A stretch of DNA of 53,645 nucleotides, taken from the NCBI RefSeq assembly GCF_009766095.1, contig NZ_LMUD01000014.1, positions 428,296-481,940 of the forward strand, read 5' to 3'. Position numbers and translations under genes: made by a program. Positions 1 through 9,109 of the stretch are shown one piece after another. Positions within the stretch are counted from its first letter, which is position 1. Each line of letters starts with the position of its first letter. Source of the stretch: Granulicella sp. S190. GTDB taxonomy: Bacteria; Acidobacteriota; Terriglobia; Terriglobales; Acidobacteriaceae. Under the pieces are notes generated by a model that was not told the DNA's origin, did no database searches, and saw only the letters and a list, made by a program, of their open reading frames with translations.

Positions 1-113
1 GTTCCGTCCTTGCACATCCCCGTAGACCCTGCTGGCGGTGCTGCCTGGGCCACAGCCAACTGTGTTCCAACAAGCCCCGCCGCAACCGCCATCAAACAGA
101 TCGCAATCTTCAT
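1..113 (-). CDS. Secreted small protein, N-terminal fragment (possible DUF3761 family)
   Basis: Only the first 37 codons lie in the window; the gene runs off the left edge. The ATG at 113 is preceded by GGGAG (119-123) at a spacing of 5. Residues 1-24 form a signal peptide ending in AVA-QA, so the product is exported. The mature part begins APPAGSTGMCKDGT. A CKDGT motif soon after the signal is typical of small DUF3761-type secreted proteins, but too little is visible to be sure. No function can be assigned. Confidence 0.6.
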   Translation of the reverse strand, partial: MKIAICLMAVAAGLVGTQLAVAQAAPPAGSTGMCKDG

Positions 114-323
114 AAACGCTCCCGAATCATTGAATTTAGTAGGCCCGAATACCGCCAAATCCTACCCCATCCCGCTTGCACTGTCATCAAAATCCGCGAT
201 AAAACCCACCACTGCCAACAAAAAAAGCCTATATTTGTGACCCAAACGAGTTACAAACTACTGCATTCGAGGGATAGTAACTGGTTAATGCCCGCCATAC
301 TCTTGGCCGATAGGAGGTAGACC

Positions 324-530
324 ATGCAAACACCATCGTACGCAGACATCCACAACCGATACAGAGAACTAACCACCCGCACCGCTCGTCAAAACAATGC
401 AGATGGCTTCCTCGAGACCCATCACATAGCCGATATTGCGCGCAGCCTGTTCCTCTCCTCCCTCCTGTGGATGGCGCTCGCAATCATCGTTTATACGGTC
501 TATTCCATGGTCGCCGGCGCTCACTTATAG
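324..530 (+). CDS. Small single-pass membrane protein, unknown function
   Basis: A 68-residue protein with a strong ribosome binding site (AGGAGG at 314-319) just before the ATG, which argues for a real gene despite its size. Residues 1-40 are polar and charged; residues 41-62 form one hydrophobic segment (SLFLSSLLWMALAIIVYTVY), so it should be an inner-membrane protein with a cytoplasmic N-terminal helix. It stands alone, 130 bases before the TerC gene. I do not recognise the family. Confidence 0.6.
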   Translation: MQTPSYADIHNRYRELTTRTARQNNADGFLETHHIADIARSLFLSSLLWMALAIIVYTVYSMVAGAHL

Positions 531-663
531 GGCCTCAGCTTCTCTGGATCCTGCAATCAGTTGCTCTGTCGAACCTCCCCCGACGAGTCTCCTGACCACT
601 CCCACCCCCGCCCTGCAGAGCCCCAAATATCTATCCCATTCCACCCTGTAGCATCAAAGGGAG

Positions 664-1596
664 ATGCTTGCCGCGACTCCCATCAGCCACTGGATAGGTT
701 TTCACCTCTTCATCCTCATCCTGCTCGGGATCGAACTCCTCTACGTACGCCACCAGGGCCCCTCCAAGACAAGATCCACCTCCGTCGCCGCGACCATCCT
801 CTGGGTCGCCGCCGCCCTCGCCTTTGCTCTCTTCCTCCTCCGCTCCATGGGCAGTCAGTCTGCCACCCAGTACCTCGCCGGCTACGCCATCGAAGAGTCG
901 CTCTCCATCGACAATCTCTTCCTCTTTCTCCTTCTCTTCCGCGTCTTCAAAATCGAGCCTGCCCACCAGCCCAAAGCTCTCTTCTGGGGCGTGCTCGGCG
1001 CCATCCTTATGCGCGGAGCCTTCATCGCCGCTGGCCTCGGCCTCCTCGCCCGCTTTGAGTGGGTCAGTTACGTCTTCGCCGCCATCCTGCTCCTCGCTGC
1101 CATCCGCCTAGTACTTCCCAGCTCGAAGAAGGAGGAGATCCACACTCCTCGCTGGATTGCCTGGCTCTCTCGTCTACACCCCGTCAGCCTGCGCCAGGAC
1201 AAGTTCTTCGTCATTGAAGAGGGCCAACGCATGATCACAGTCCTCTTCCTGGCTCTCATCGCCATCGAACTCACCGACGTCGTCTTCGCGCTCGACTCCA
1301 TCCCCGCCGTCCTCTCCATCACCCGACAACCCTTCCTGGCCTATACCTCGAACATCATGGCCGTCATGGGCCTCCGTTCGCTCTACTTCCTTCTGGCTCA
1401 CCTGCTGGCCAAGCTCCGCTTCCTCCACTACGGGCTCGCCGCGGTGCTCGCGTTCGCCGCCGTCAAGATGCTGGCCGCCCACTGGCTGGAGATTGGCCCA
1501 TTACTCTCGCTTGGAACCATCATCGTTATCCTTGGCATCACCATCGCGCTCTCACTCCTGCTCAGTAACAAGGAAGCGACACCGGCGAACAGGTAA
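664..1596 (+). CDS. TerC/Alx family integral membrane protein
   Basis: A 310-residue polytopic inner-membrane protein with about eight to nine hydrophobic segments. It carries the two acidic TerC motifs: EESLSIDN around residues 77-84, and DVVFALDSIPA around 205-215. These are the likely metal-coordinating positions of the family, whose members act in manganese export, pH response (Alx) or tellurite resistance. The length matches Alx-type members (about 310-330). AGGGAG lies immediately before the ATG at 664, closer than ideal, but no better downstream start exists because the first membrane segment begins at residue 12. There is no neighbouring ter gene cluster, so Mn2+ handling is a likelier role than tellurite resistance; this is inference. 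Confidence 0.9.
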   Translation: MLAATPISHWIGFHLFILILLGIELLYVRHQGPSKTRSTSVAATILWVAAALAFALFLLRSMGSQSATQYLAGYAIEESLSIDNLFLFLLLFRVFKIEPAHQPKALFWGVLGAILMRGAFIAAGLGLLARFEWVSYVFAAILLLAAIRLVLPSSKKEEIHTPRWIAWLSRLHPVSLRQDKFFVIEEGQRMITVLFLALIAIELTDVVFALDSIPAVLSITRQPFLAYTSNIMAVMGLRSLYFLLAHLLAKLRFLHYGLAAVLAFAAVKMLAAHWLEIGPLLSLGTIIVILGITIALSLLLSNKEATPANR

Positions 1597-1835
1597 CGAT
1601 CCCCGCGAACAGCAGTAACCATCACCCTCTTTTGCAAAGACGCAGACGGAGAACATTTTCCGCCCGCTAGTGGAAAGTGTTTTCCTCTCTCTTCCTCCGC
1701 AAAAAAAACGTGCGCTCCCTCAGGCAAAAGTTGCAATCCAGTTTTGATATCACTTCGTCATGCGAAATCTTGAAGCTGACCGAAAACGTTACAGAAAACC
1801 TTATTTCTCGAAGAAATCCAACGAAAAGCGCTCTT
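1597..1835. other. Non-coding leader upstream of the PEP-CTERM gene
   Basis: AT-rich compared with its surroundings. It holds a short perfect palindrome, ATTTCT-CGA-AGAAAT, at 1803-1817 and no convincing reading frame. The palindrome lies about 19 bases upstream of the sigma-54 -24 element. That is closer than usual for an enhancer-protein site, so its role is open. Confidence 0.4.
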
Positions 1836-1851
1836 TGGCCCGGCACTTGCA
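1836..1851 (+). promoter_or_regulatory. Sigma-54 (-24/-12) promoter of the PEP-CTERM gene
   Basis: The sequence TGGCCCGGCACTTGCA matches the sigma-54 consensus TGGCACG-N4-TTGCA at all but one fixed position. The invariant GG (1837-1838) and GC (1849-1850) are separated by exactly 10 bases, as required. The predicted transcription start is near 1862, just ahead of an AAGGAG ribosome binding site (1867-1872) and the ATG at 1880. PEP-CTERM genes in other bacteria are known to be linked to the sigma-54 activator pair PrsK/PrsR, which agrees with the gene that follows. Confidence 0.75.
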
Positions 1852-1879
1852 TTACTCCTCGGCATAAGGAGTTCAACCT

Positions 1880-2431
1880 ATGAAACTGCACGCTGCATTT
1901 CTCGCCCTGGTAACTCTCGCCCTTCTCCCATCTGCCTCACATGCCGACACTATCTCTGCCTCGATCGACACCGGATCCGGCGCTCAGATCATCACCCCGG
2001 TTCTCAAAGGAGGAGCAGAGGTCTTCAACTTCGACGCCTTCAGCACCGATCTCTTCAGCACCAGCCTCGAGACCTTCACCGCTACTTACACCAATCTCTC
2101 CGGCAGCCTCGGCGTCCTCAACGTCACCGAGTCCTGCGTCGCAGTCACCGTCGTATTCAAGATTGTCGCGCCCTGTAAAAGTCTCGCGTTCTCCTTTACC
2201 GATGCAAGCCTCGGCAATGTCAGCATCGAATCGATGCTTGGCCTCGGCGCAAGCGCGAAGGGCGATGTAGCTTCGATCAACTTTGACGGCAGCATTGGTG
2301 CGGGGTCCGCCTCCTTCGACTTCGCTCCCACCAACAGCCCAGTCCCAGAGCCAGGCACACTCAGCCTCATGGCCACCGGACTGCTTGGCGCAGCGGGTCT
2401 GCTCCGCCGCAGATTCGCCACAGCTTCCTAA
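1880..2431 (+). CDS. PEP-CTERM sorting-domain secreted protein
   Basis: A 183-residue exported protein. Residues 1-22 are a signal peptide ending SHA. The C-terminus has the full PEP-CTERM sorting signal: VPEP at 155-158, a hydrophobic stretch, and a basic RRR cluster at 176-178. Proteins of this kind are processed by an exosortase and are typically linked to exopolysaccharide or surface structures. The central part is rich in Ser, Thr, Gly and Asp, suggesting a beta-rich surface domain, with cysteines at about 86 and 99 that could pair. No exosortase gene is in the window. The sigma-54 promoter upstream suggests regulated expression. Confidence 0.9.
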   Translation: MKLHAAFLALVTLALLPSASHADTISASIDTGSGAQIITPVLKGGAEVFNFDAFSTDLFSTSLETFTATYTNLSGSLGVLNVTESCVAVTVVFKIVAPCKSLAFSFTDASLGNVSIESMLGLGASAKGDVASINFDGSIGAGSASFDFAPTNSPVPEPGTLSLMATGLLGAAGLLRRRFATAS

Positions 2432-2473
2432 GAAGGCTCAGACACGAAAGAGTCATCCTGTACTGCAAATTGT

Positions 2474-2513
2474 GGGTCGGCGCGAAGCCGCCGGCCCGCC
2501 CTTTTCCCCTTTG
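2474..2513 (+). terminator. Rho-independent terminator after the PEP-CTERM gene
   Basis: A 9-bp stem, GGGTCGGCG (2474-2482) against CGCCGGCCC (2489-2497) with one G-U pair and a 6-base loop, is followed by a pyrimidine-rich tail containing TTTT and TTTG. It lies 43 bases after the stop codon of the PEP-CTERM gene. Confidence 0.6.
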
Positions 2514-2568
2514 AATCAATCTACGACCAAACTTGTCCTAATTCGTTTTCTTCTGTAAAAAAGACCTA

Positions 2569-3090
2569 ATGTCTTCTTCGCATACCTTTCTGAAGTACAC
2601 CCGCCTGGTCCATCTCTATCTCGGCGTCTTCATCGCGCCAGCCTTGCTCTTCTTTGCCTTCACCGGAGCGCTCCAGACCTTCAGCCTGCACGAGACCACG
2701 CGAGGCAGCAGCTACAAGCCCCCTGCCTGGGCTGTCGTCCTCGGCCAGATCCACAAGAAACAGACCCCGATCGTCCCGGTCAGAAAAACCCCACCGCTCG
2801 ACAAGCCAGCAGACAAATCTGGAAGATCTTCTGACAAGTCCGCTGACAAACCCCAGTCAGTCCCCTCGGACACGACACAAAATCCGTTGCCCAAACCAGC
2901 CGACGCCCAAGCGCCTAAACCTCACCACGCGCTGCCTCTGAAGATCTTCTTTCTGCTCGTCTCCATAGGGCTTTTCGTCTCGACCATCTCTGGCATCTAC
3001 ATGTCTTACAAATACATTCGCAACCGGATTCTCGTCACAGCGCTGCTTCTTGCCGGTGTCATTCTTCCCGTGGTGCTGACGATCGCGTAA
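2569..3090 (+). CDS. PepSY-associated TM protein (short form)
   Basis: A 173-residue inner-membrane protein. Residues 8-30 (YTRLVHLYLGVFIAPALLFF) match the first helix of PepSY-associated TM proteins (YTRxxHxxxG). Residues 70-115 form a Pro/Lys/Asp-rich periplasmic linker with repeated D-K-x motifs. Two more hydrophobic segments follow at about 122-142 and 151-172. It is much shorter than full PepSY reductase-like proteins (about 350-450 residues), so it looks like a reduced member keeping the membrane frame and lacking the periplasmic PepSY domains. Members of the family often accompany iron uptake, but nothing nearby confirms that here. The gene converges on a small minus-strand membrane gene. 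Confidence 0.75.
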   Translation: MSSSHTFLKYTRLVHLYLGVFIAPALLFFAFTGALQTFSLHETTRGSSYKPPAWAVVLGQIHKKQTPIVPVRKTPPLDKPADKSGRSSDKSADKPQSVPSDTTQNPLPKPADAQAPKPHHALPLKIFFLLVSIGLFVSTISGIYMSYKYIRNRILVTALLLAGVILPVVLTIA

Positions 3091-3128
3091 TCGGCGGTAC
3101 GCAACTCATCGAGCCGAGCGCCGTCCTG

Positions 3129-3383
3129 TCACGGCTCTTGCTCGCGGCCGGTGTTGCTCTTTCCCCGTCGAAGAAGCAGCACCAGCAGCACCACCACTGC
3201 GACGATTCCGCCGCCAAACAGTCCCGCCATTGCGGCAGCCAGCGTTACAGGTCCGCCGTGGAAGGGACCATTCATCCTCACATCTGCGATCTTGTAGTAA
3301 ATCCCTGTCGCCACAGCGAAGAAGCTGACAGCCGCTCCTGCCAGAGAGACAACGAAGCGCTGGGCGCCGCGATTAGAAGACAC
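3129..3383 (-). CDS. Small two-helix membrane protein downstream of nadB
   Basis: An 84-residue protein with hydrophobic segments at about 10-28 and 47-69, followed by a basic tail. It starts 11 bases after the nadB stop codon on the same strand and probably shares its transcript. I do not recognise the family. The close spacing suggests co-expression rather than a shared pathway. A coding shadow is less likely because the hydrophobic pattern and basic C-terminus fit a genuine membrane protein. Confidence 0.55.
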   Translation of the reverse strand: MSSNRGAQRFVVSLAGAAVSFFAVATGIYYKIADVRMNGPFHGGPVTLAAAMAGLFGGGIVAVVVLLVLLLRRGKSNTGREQEP

Positions 3384-3394
3384 GACGAACCCCC

Positions 3395-4945
3395 TCAGGC
3401 CACAAACTCAAGCCTCCCGCGCTGCATCACCGAGTGCTTCGCAATCTCATTTCTGAGCGGAAAATCATTGCGAAAGTGTGCCCCCCGGCTCTCTTCCCGT
3501 CCCAGCGCCGAAGCCACGATCAGCTCTGCCACCACGTGCAGGTTGCGCGCCTCCACTGCTCTGCGGGTCAACCCCTTGGGCATCGCCGCTGCCAGAGCAT
3601 CCAACCCCCGCTTCGCCAGGTTCAGGCCATCCGCATCCCGCAACAACCCGGCGTACTTCCACATCAGCTCCCGCAGCTCTTTGATCCACTTCTCTGTAGC
3701 CGCCTCCGAAGTTGGCCTCGCGCTCGCAACCGGAGCCACCACACACGCTCCAGCCTCATCCCTCCGAGCCTCTGCGATCATCGTCTCTGCCGCCATCGCC
3801 CCAAACACCAGCCCTTCCAGCAGCGAGTTGCTCGCCAGCCGGTTCGCGCCATGCACACCCGTACAGGCGGCCTCACCAGCCGCATATAGCCCCGGCAGCG
3901 AACTTCGCCCCTGCACGTCAGTCTTCACTCCACCCATCAGGTAGTGTGCCGCAGGACGAACCGGAATCAGATCCCGTCCCAGCTCCAGCCGGTACTTCGC
4001 GAGAAATCTCGAGATCCCCGGAAACCGCGCCTGCAGATCTTTCTTCACATGCCGCATATCGAGATACACCGGTCCATCCATCCCCTCGCGCGTAATCGCC
4101 CGCGCCACCACATCCCGAGGCGCCAACTCGAGCAGCGGATGATACCGCTCCATGAACCGCTCCCCCTTCTCATTTACCAGATATGCTCCCTCGCCGCGCA
4201 ATGCCTCGCTCAACAAAAATCGCGGAGCCCCCACAGCAGAGAACGCCGTCGGATGAAACTGGTAGAACTCCATATCGCTCACCGCTGCGCCCGCTCGATA
4301 AGCCATCGCAATCCCATCCCCCGTAGCCACCGCCGGATTCGTCGTATCGCTGTAAACCTGCCCAGCCCCACCGCTGGCCAGCAGCACGGCTCCAGCCTGC
4401 ACCACTCGCAGCCCGCCCTCGCCATCGAGCAGCGTAGCCCCCACGACGCGCCCATTCTCAACAATCAAATCCACACTCGTAGTCCACTCCATCAACTCGA
4501 TTGCAGGAATCTCCCGCACATGACGCAGCAGCGACACAGCGATCTCCTTCCCCGTCGCATCTCCATTCGCATGCAGAATCCGCGACAGGCTATGCGCCCC
4601 TTCGCGCGTCCGCATCAGCCCGCCACCCTCGCCCGCAGGATACCGATCGAACGCCGTTCCCCACTCCAGCAACTCCGCCACGCGCCTCGGCCCTTCAGAC
4701 ACCAGCACCGCAGCCGCCTCACGGTTCACCAGCCCATCCCCGGCCGCTACCGTGTCCTCCAGATGTAGCGCCACGTCTTCGTCGCCACCCATCGCCACTG
4801 CGATCCCGCCCTGCGCGTAAGCCGTATTCGACTCCGCCAGCTCTTCCTTGGTCACTACCAATACCGTGCCTGTCTTCGCCAATCGAATCGCCGCACTCAG
4901 CCCTGCAATCCCTGCCCCAATCACCAGAAAATCAAACCGTTCCAT
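3395..4945 (-). CDS. nadB: L-aspartate oxidase
   Basis: A 516-residue flavoprotein that oxidises L-aspartate to iminoaspartate, the first step of de novo NAD synthesis. The FAD-binding dinucleotide fold is at the N-terminus ([12 protein letters not shown], about residues 8-19). The [12 protein letters not shown] segment near 40-51, the [10 protein letters not shown] segment near 126-135 and the YLMGGVKTD segment near 340 are the usual succinate dehydrogenase/NadB signatures. Length is normal (about 510-540). The gene is divergent from aroB with under 60 bases between them, so both promoters lie in that gap. nadA and nadC are not in the window. Confidence 0.95.
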   Translation of the reverse strand: MERFDFLVIGAGIAGLSAAIRLAKTGTVLVVTKEELAESNTAYAQGGIAVAMGGDEDVALHLEDTVAAGDGLVNREAAAVLVSEGPRRVAELLEWGTAFDRYPAGEGGGLMRTREGAHSLSRILHANGDATGKEIAVSLLRHVREIPAIELMEWTTSVDLIVENGRVVGATLLDGEGGLRVVQAGAVLLASGGAGQVYSDTTNPAVATGDGIAMAYRAGAAVSDMEFYQFHPTAFSAVGAPRFLLSEALRGEGAYLVNEKGERFMERYHPLLELAPRDVVARAITREGMDGPVYLDMRHVKKDLQARFPGISRFLAKYRLELGRDLIPVRPAAHYLMGGVKTDVQGRSSLPGLYAAGEAACTGVHGANRLASNSLLEGLVFGAMAAETMIAEARRDEAGACVVAPVASARPTSEAATEKWIKELRELMWKYAGLLRDADGLNLAKRGLDALAAAMPKGLTRRAVEARNLHVVAELIVASALGREESRGAHFRNDFPLRNEIAKHSVMQRGRLEFVA

Positions 4946-4974
4946 ACCTCGATGCTACTCCTCTGAAACCGTCG

Positions 4975-4980
4975 TAGAAT
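4975..4980 (+). promoter_or_regulatory. Candidate -10 element for aroB
   Basis: TAGAAT in the nadB-aroB divergent gap, about 24 bases before the GTG at 5004. I see no convincing -35. Its position supports starting aroB at 5004 or 5010 rather than inside nadB. Confidence 0.35.
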
Positions 4981-5003
4981 GCCTGCGATACGATGGAGAG
5001 ACC

Positions 5004-6146
5004 GTGCCTGTGATCCCTGTCAAAACGCCCTCGGCAAACTACGACGTCACCATCGCCTCAGGTCTCCTCCGTACCCTCTCGCCACGCCTTCGCAAGCTGA
5101 ATCCCAACAGACCCTTTCGCCCCTTCGTAATCACCTCGCCCAACATCTGGGCGCTCTGGTCCAAGCCCTTCCTCGCGTCCTTCAAAGAGTCTCCAACCGT
5201 CCTCTTCCATCCCCCAGGCGAATCGCACAAACGTATGAGCAGCGTCGAAGCGCTCGCGCAGCAGCTCGCCACCGCCGGAGCCGACCGCGACTCGCTCCTC
5301 CTCGCCTTCGGCGGCGGTGTCATCGGCGACATCACCGGCTTCCTCGCCGCCATCTACATGCGTGGCATCCGCTACGTCCAGGTACCCACCACGCTCCTCG
5401 CCCAGGTCGACTCCTCCCTCGGCGGCAAGACCGGCGTCAACCTCGCCGCAGGCAAGAACCTCATCGGCAGCTTCTATCACCCGCAAGCCGTCTTCGCCGA
5501 CACCGACCTCCTCCGCACCCTCCCCCCCGCCGAGCTCCGCGCCGGCCTCCAGGAGTCCATCAAGGCCGGCATCATCTACGACGCAAAACTCTTCCGCGCC
5601 ATGGAGCAGAACGCCGAAGCCATCCTCAGCACCAAGCAAAACGCCGACCCGGCAGCCCTGACGCGCGCAGTAGCTGCCTCCGTCCACGTCAAAGCCGACG
5701 TCGTCAGCAAAGATGAAAAAGAGTCCGGCCTGCGCATGATCCTGAACTTCGGCCATACCATCGGCCACGCTATCGAGGCCGCCACCAACTACAAACAACT
5801 CCTCCACGGCGAAGCCGTTGCCTGGGGCTCCATCGCCGCCCTCAACGTAGCCATCGCACGCAAAACCATCAAGCCGAAGGAAGCCGAGCGCATCACAAAA
5901 CTCATCCTCCGTTACGGCCCGCTGCCCGCCTTCAAAGCCACCGCCGAAAAACTTGTCGCCCTCACCGCCCGCGACAAGAAGAACCGCAGCGGCATCCGCT
6001 CCTTCGTCCTGCCCACAGCCATCGGCAAAGTAGAGATCGTCCGCAACGTCACCGAAGCCGAACTTCTCGCCGCCACCGAATCCATGCTCACCCTCATGCG
6101 CGAACACACGTCTACTCCGCTTGCAAAAAAGAGCAGTAAGCGGTGA
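5004..6146 (+). CDS. aroB: 3-dehydroquinate synthase
   Basis: Converts DAHP to 3-dehydroquinate in the shikimate pathway, using NAD and a divalent metal. Visible signatures are [20 protein letters not shown], the [19 protein letters not shown] segment, GSFYHP, the [13 protein letters not shown] segment, [11 protein letters not shown] and LHGEAVAWG. The open frame extends back to 4848, but that part overlaps nadB antisense and lacks homology. I take GTG at 5004 (GGAGAG at 4995-5000), giving about 380 residues; GTG at 5010 has better spacing and is equally possible. The stop overlaps the menG start by four bases (GTGA), implying translational coupling. Confidence 0.93.
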   Translation: MPVIPVKTPSANYDVTIASGLLRTLSPRLRKLNPNRPFRPFVITSPNIWALWSKPFLASFKESPTVLFHPPGESHKRMSSVEALAQQLATAGADRDSLLLAFGGGVIGDITGFLAAIYMRGIRYVQVPTTLLAQVDSSLGGKTGVNLAAGKNLIGSFYHPQAVFADTDLLRTLPPAELRAGLQESIKAGIIYDAKLFRAMEQNAEAILSTKQNADPAALTRAVAASVHVKADVVSKDEKESGLRMILNFGHTIGHAIEAATNYKQLLHGEAVAWGSIAALNVAIARKTIKPKEAERITKLILRYGPLPAFKATAEKLVALTARDKKNRSGIRSFVLPTAIGKVEIVRNVTEAELLAATESMLTLMREHTSTPLAKKSSKR

Positions 6147-6919
6147 ACACACAGCCAACAAAACCCGAACACGAACGCTCCACCGGAGCCCGTCCCGCCG
6201 GCATCACCACCGAGCAGGCCGCCGCCGCGAACGTGCAGCAGATGTTCGACACCATCGCTCCCACCTACGACCGCGCCAACCACCTCCTCTCCGCCGGCAT
6301 CGACCGCTACTGGTGGACCCGCACCGCGCGCCTCTTCCAGCCGATCCTGCAACACCCCGAAGCCGTCATCCTCGATCTCTGCTGCGGCACCGGCGACATG
6401 ACCATGGCTCTCTACGAACACCGCCCTCACACGCCAGAAGCCGCACCCATCCTCGCCGTAGACTTCTCCCACCAGATGCTCTCCCGCGGCGCAGAAAAAT
6501 TCGCCCCTTACAACATCACTCCCATCGAAGCTGACGCCCTTAACCTTCCCATCGCCGACGCCTCCGTCGATCTCGTCACCTCCGCGTTCGGCTTTCGCAA
6601 CCTCGCCAACTACGAAGAAGGCCTTGCGGAGCTTTACCGCATCCTCCGCCCTGGCGGGCAGATCGGCATCCTCGACTGCAACCAGCCCGAGGGCTTCGTC
6701 GGCGCACTCTACAACCTCTACTTCAGAGCCATCCTCCCTAAACTCGGTGGCCTCATCTCCGGCAAGCCCGCAGCTTACAGCTACCTTCCCGCCTCGGTCG
6801 AACGCTTCCCTCGCTCTCCCCGCATGCTGCAACTCATCCGGGCCGCGGGCTTCACCAACGCCACCTGGACCAGCTACACCTTCGGCACCGCCGGCCTCTA
6901 CCACGCCACCAAACCCTAG
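6143..6919 (+). CDS. menG: Demethylmenaquinone methyltransferase (UbiE/MenG)
   Basis: A 258-residue SAM-dependent methyltransferase catalysing the final C-methylation of menaquinone (or the related ubiquinone step). The family signature [19 protein letters not shown] lies near residues 34-52, SAM motif I ([11 protein letters not shown]) near 76-86, and the FGFRNLANY segment and the [14 protein letters not shown] motif follow. It starts with GTG inside the aroB stop codon (GTGA). With respiratory genes in the window and no ubiquinone genes, menaquinone is the likelier product, an inference. It converges on a minus-strand gene 6 bases after its stop. Confidence 0.92.
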   Translation: MNTQPTKPEHERSTGARPAGITTEQAAAANVQQMFDTIAPTYDRANHLLSAGIDRYWWTRTARLFQPILQHPEAVILDLCCGTGDMTMALYEHRPHTPEAAPILAVDFSHQMLSRGAEKFAPYNITPIEADALNLPIADASVDLVTSAFGFRNLANYEEGLAELYRILRPGGQIGILDCNQPEGFVGALYNLYFRAILPKLGGLISGKPAAYSYLPASVERFPRSPRMLQLIRAAGFTNATWTSYTFGTAGLYHATKP

Positions 6920-6925
6920 TGCCCT

Positions 6926-7426
6926 CTAGCGCGTAGCGACGCTCGAAGCAGGCGGAGCAGAAGGCACACGGGTACTATGCATAAACTCAACTCTCCAGAC
7001 ACCACCCCGCCTCTCAAGAAACCCCGACTCAAGCCACGTCTGGGCTACAGTCCCCGAAGCATCCGTCACACCGCCTTTATTCACATAGGCAATCCAAGCC
7101 GCGTCCCCAATAATGTGCACATCAGGCTCCGTCACATTCCACTCGTAGTTCCTCCCCTTCGCATGTTCCGCCTTGATCAACGTCATGATGGCGTCCCCAT
7201 CAAATCGCGCCCCAGCGTCGTAGAGGTAAAACCCCGGCGCAACCACCGCATGAAACTTCGCAAGGTTGTCGTGAGCAGCCGCATCGAAGATGGCGCTCAC
7301 TGCACTCACAACCTGAATCCCATCCGCACTTAGCACTTTCTGTTGACCCGTAGCAGGACGAACATTCGCAGCGATCAGAATCACCACCGCAGTCACTGCA
7401 ATTGCAATACGAACTCTCCATGTCAT
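6926..7426 (-). CDS. Secreted NTF2-like (SnoaL/DUF4440-type) protein
   Basis: A 166-residue protein with an N-terminal signal peptide (residues 1-25, ending ATGQ). The remainder looks like an NTF2-fold domain of the DUF4440/SnoaL kind: an N-terminal helix pair (IFDAAAHDNLAKFHAVVAPG), then FYLYDAGARFDGDAI, and a final pattern of W-ESGFLERRGGVWRVEFMHS. Such proteins often bind small molecules or act as accessory domains; no catalytic function can be inferred. I chose the ATG at 7426 because GAGGAGGT lies six bases upstream; the frame stays open a little further without a better start. Confidence 0.8.
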   Translation of the reverse strand: MTWRVRIAIAVTAVVILIAANVRPATGQQKVLSADGIQVVSAVSAIFDAAAHDNLAKFHAVVAPGFYLYDAGARFDGDAIMTLIKAEHAKGRNYEWNVTEPDVHIIGDAAWIAYVNKGGVTDASGTVAQTWLESGFLERRGGVWRVEFMHSTRVPSAPPASSVATR

Positions 7427-7619
7427 AGAACACCTCCTCAAAAACGAGTTGCAGCGTCACAATCCGCCACTCCCTCACGAAGAATAACTCCTGCAAAGCA
7501 GGCGCTCAAAACTGCTGTTCCCCATCAAGCGTGAGTCTCTCAAAAAGATCGCACAAACACTAACGTTGCTCTTTGCCATCATCTCCTGACTCGCAGTCAA
7601 ACCTCCTTCAATCCGAACC

Positions 7620-9089
7620 ATGTACCATTCCTCAATGAGTACTACGGCCCAGCCCGAAGAAGCCGCGACCCAGCACAACGCCAAGCGTTCTGCCGCGCTC
7701 TTCTCCGTCCTCGCCGCATTCGCCGTCACTCTCCTCAAGCTCCTCACCGGCATCCTCACCGGCTCCCTCGGCATGCTCTCCGAAGCCGCGCACTCCGGCA
7801 TCGATCTCATCGCCGCTGCTATCACCTTCTTCTCCGTCCAGGTCTCCGACCGCCCCGCCGACGACGACCACACCTACGGCCACGGCAAGATCGAAAGCCT
7901 CTCCGCAGGCATCGAGTCCGTCCTCATGCTCGGCTCCTGCATCTGGATCCTCACCGAGGCCATTCGCCGCATCGCTCATCGCGAACACCTCACCCTCAAA
8001 TTCTCCATCTGGCCCTTCGCCGTTCTTCTCCTCTCCATCACGGTCGACTACACCCGCTCCCGCAAGCTCCGCCGCATCGCCTCCGAGACCAAGAGCGAAG
8101 CCCTTGAGGCCGACGCCATCCACTTCGGTACCGACATCTGGTCCTCCCTCGCAGTTCTATTCGGTCTCGCTGCAACCTACATAGGTCAGCGCTACAAAAT
8201 ACCGCAACTAGAGCTCGCCGACCCCATCGCCGCCATCATCGTCTCCGCCATCATCCTCAAGGTCACCTGGAGCCTGGCCCGCCGCACCATCGACGCCCTC
8301 ACCGACGCCACTCCCATCGAAACCCGCGCCCAGGCCCGCAGCATGATGCGCGATGTCGCTGCGATCGATGGCGTCCTCTCCGTCGATCGCATCCGCACCC
8401 GCCGCGCCGGTCCCAACTACTTCGCCGATCTCACCCTCGGCCTTCCCCGCAACCTCACCTTCCAGCGCTCCGAGCAGATCACCATGGCCGCCACCGCCGC
8501 CATCCGCCGTCATCTCCCCGGTGCCGACGTCGTCGTTCACTCCATCCCCACTGCCTCCGTCGCCGAAAGCATTCACGACCGGATCCGCGCCGTCGCTGCC
8601 CGCTCCAACCTGGCCATCCACGACGTAGCCGTGCAGGAGTACAACCACACCCTCCACGTCGAACAGCACCTTGAGGTCGACGAGAAGATGTCCCTCAGCG
8701 CCGCCCACGCCCTCGTCACCCAGCTCGAGTCCGATATCTGCCGCGAGATTCCTGAGATCTCCACCATCCTCACCCACATCGAAAGCGAGCCCGCCACCAT
8801 CGAGCGCCCCGCCTCCCTCGAACGAGACCGCCAACTCGAAGTCCGTCTGCGCCGCGCCGCCGCTGCCTTCCCCGAGATCCTCGACATCCACGAAGTCTTC
8901 GTCACCCGCGCCCACAACAACGGAGCCGATCGCATCCAGGTCAACTGCCACTGCACCCTGCCCGACGACCTGCCCATGTCGAAGGTTCACGAGATCATCA
9001 CCGCGCTCGAAAACGCATTCAAGCTCGACTGCCCCGAGGTCTCACGTCTCCTCATCCACCCTGAGCCCGCGACCGACAACCGCCGCTGA
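7620..9089 (+). CDS. Cation diffusion facilitator with triplicated C-terminal domain
   Basis: A 489-residue CDF-family divalent metal/proton antiporter. The first about 215 residues hold the six-helix transport domain, with the HSGIDLIAA segment near 58-66 and HTYGHGKIES near 84-93 carrying the metal-site residues. The C-terminal half is unusually long. It appears to hold three successive cytoplasmic ZT-dimer-like alpha/beta domains, at about 225-305, 308-392 and 398-485, each with a helix-strand-strand-helix-strand rhythm. Ordinary CDF proteins have one and are about 300 residues. Metal specificity cannot be read; Zn, Fe, Mn or Co are all possible. Start ATG 7620; an in-frame ATG at 7635 is an alternative, and neither has a strong Shine-Dalgarno. 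Confidence 0.9.
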   Translation: MYHSSMSTTAQPEEAATQHNAKRSAALFSVLAAFAVTLLKLLTGILTGSLGMLSEAAHSGIDLIAAAITFFSVQVSDRPADDDHTYGHGKIESLSAGIESVLMLGSCIWILTEAIRRIAHREHLTLKFSIWPFAVLLLSITVDYTRSRKLRRIASETKSEALEADAIHFGTDIWSSLAVLFGLAATYIGQRYKIPQLELADPIAAIIVSAIILKVTWSLARRTIDALTDATPIETRAQARSMMRDVAAIDGVLSVDRIRTRRAGPNYFADLTLGLPRNLTFQRSEQITMAATAAIRRHLPGADVVVHSIPTASVAESIHDRIRAVAARSNLAIHDVAVQEYNHTLHVEQHLEVDEKMSLSAAHALVTQLESDICREIPEISTILTHIESEPATIERPASLERDRQLEVRLRRAAAAFPEILDIHEVFVTRAHNNGADRIQVNCHCTLPDDLPMSKVHEIITALENAFKLDCPEVSRLLIHPEPATDNRR

Positions 9090-9109
9090 CCCACCTTCAA
9101 CGACAGCTG

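Noticed and set aside
4848..5003. Extended N-terminus of aroB from ATG 4848
   Set aside because: This part overlaps nadB antisense, has no AroB similarity, and a -10-like box lies after it.
5058..6161. A 367-codon minus-strand open frame opposite aroB
   Set aside because: Antisense to aroB, Gly/Asp/Val-rich shadow composition, no domain.
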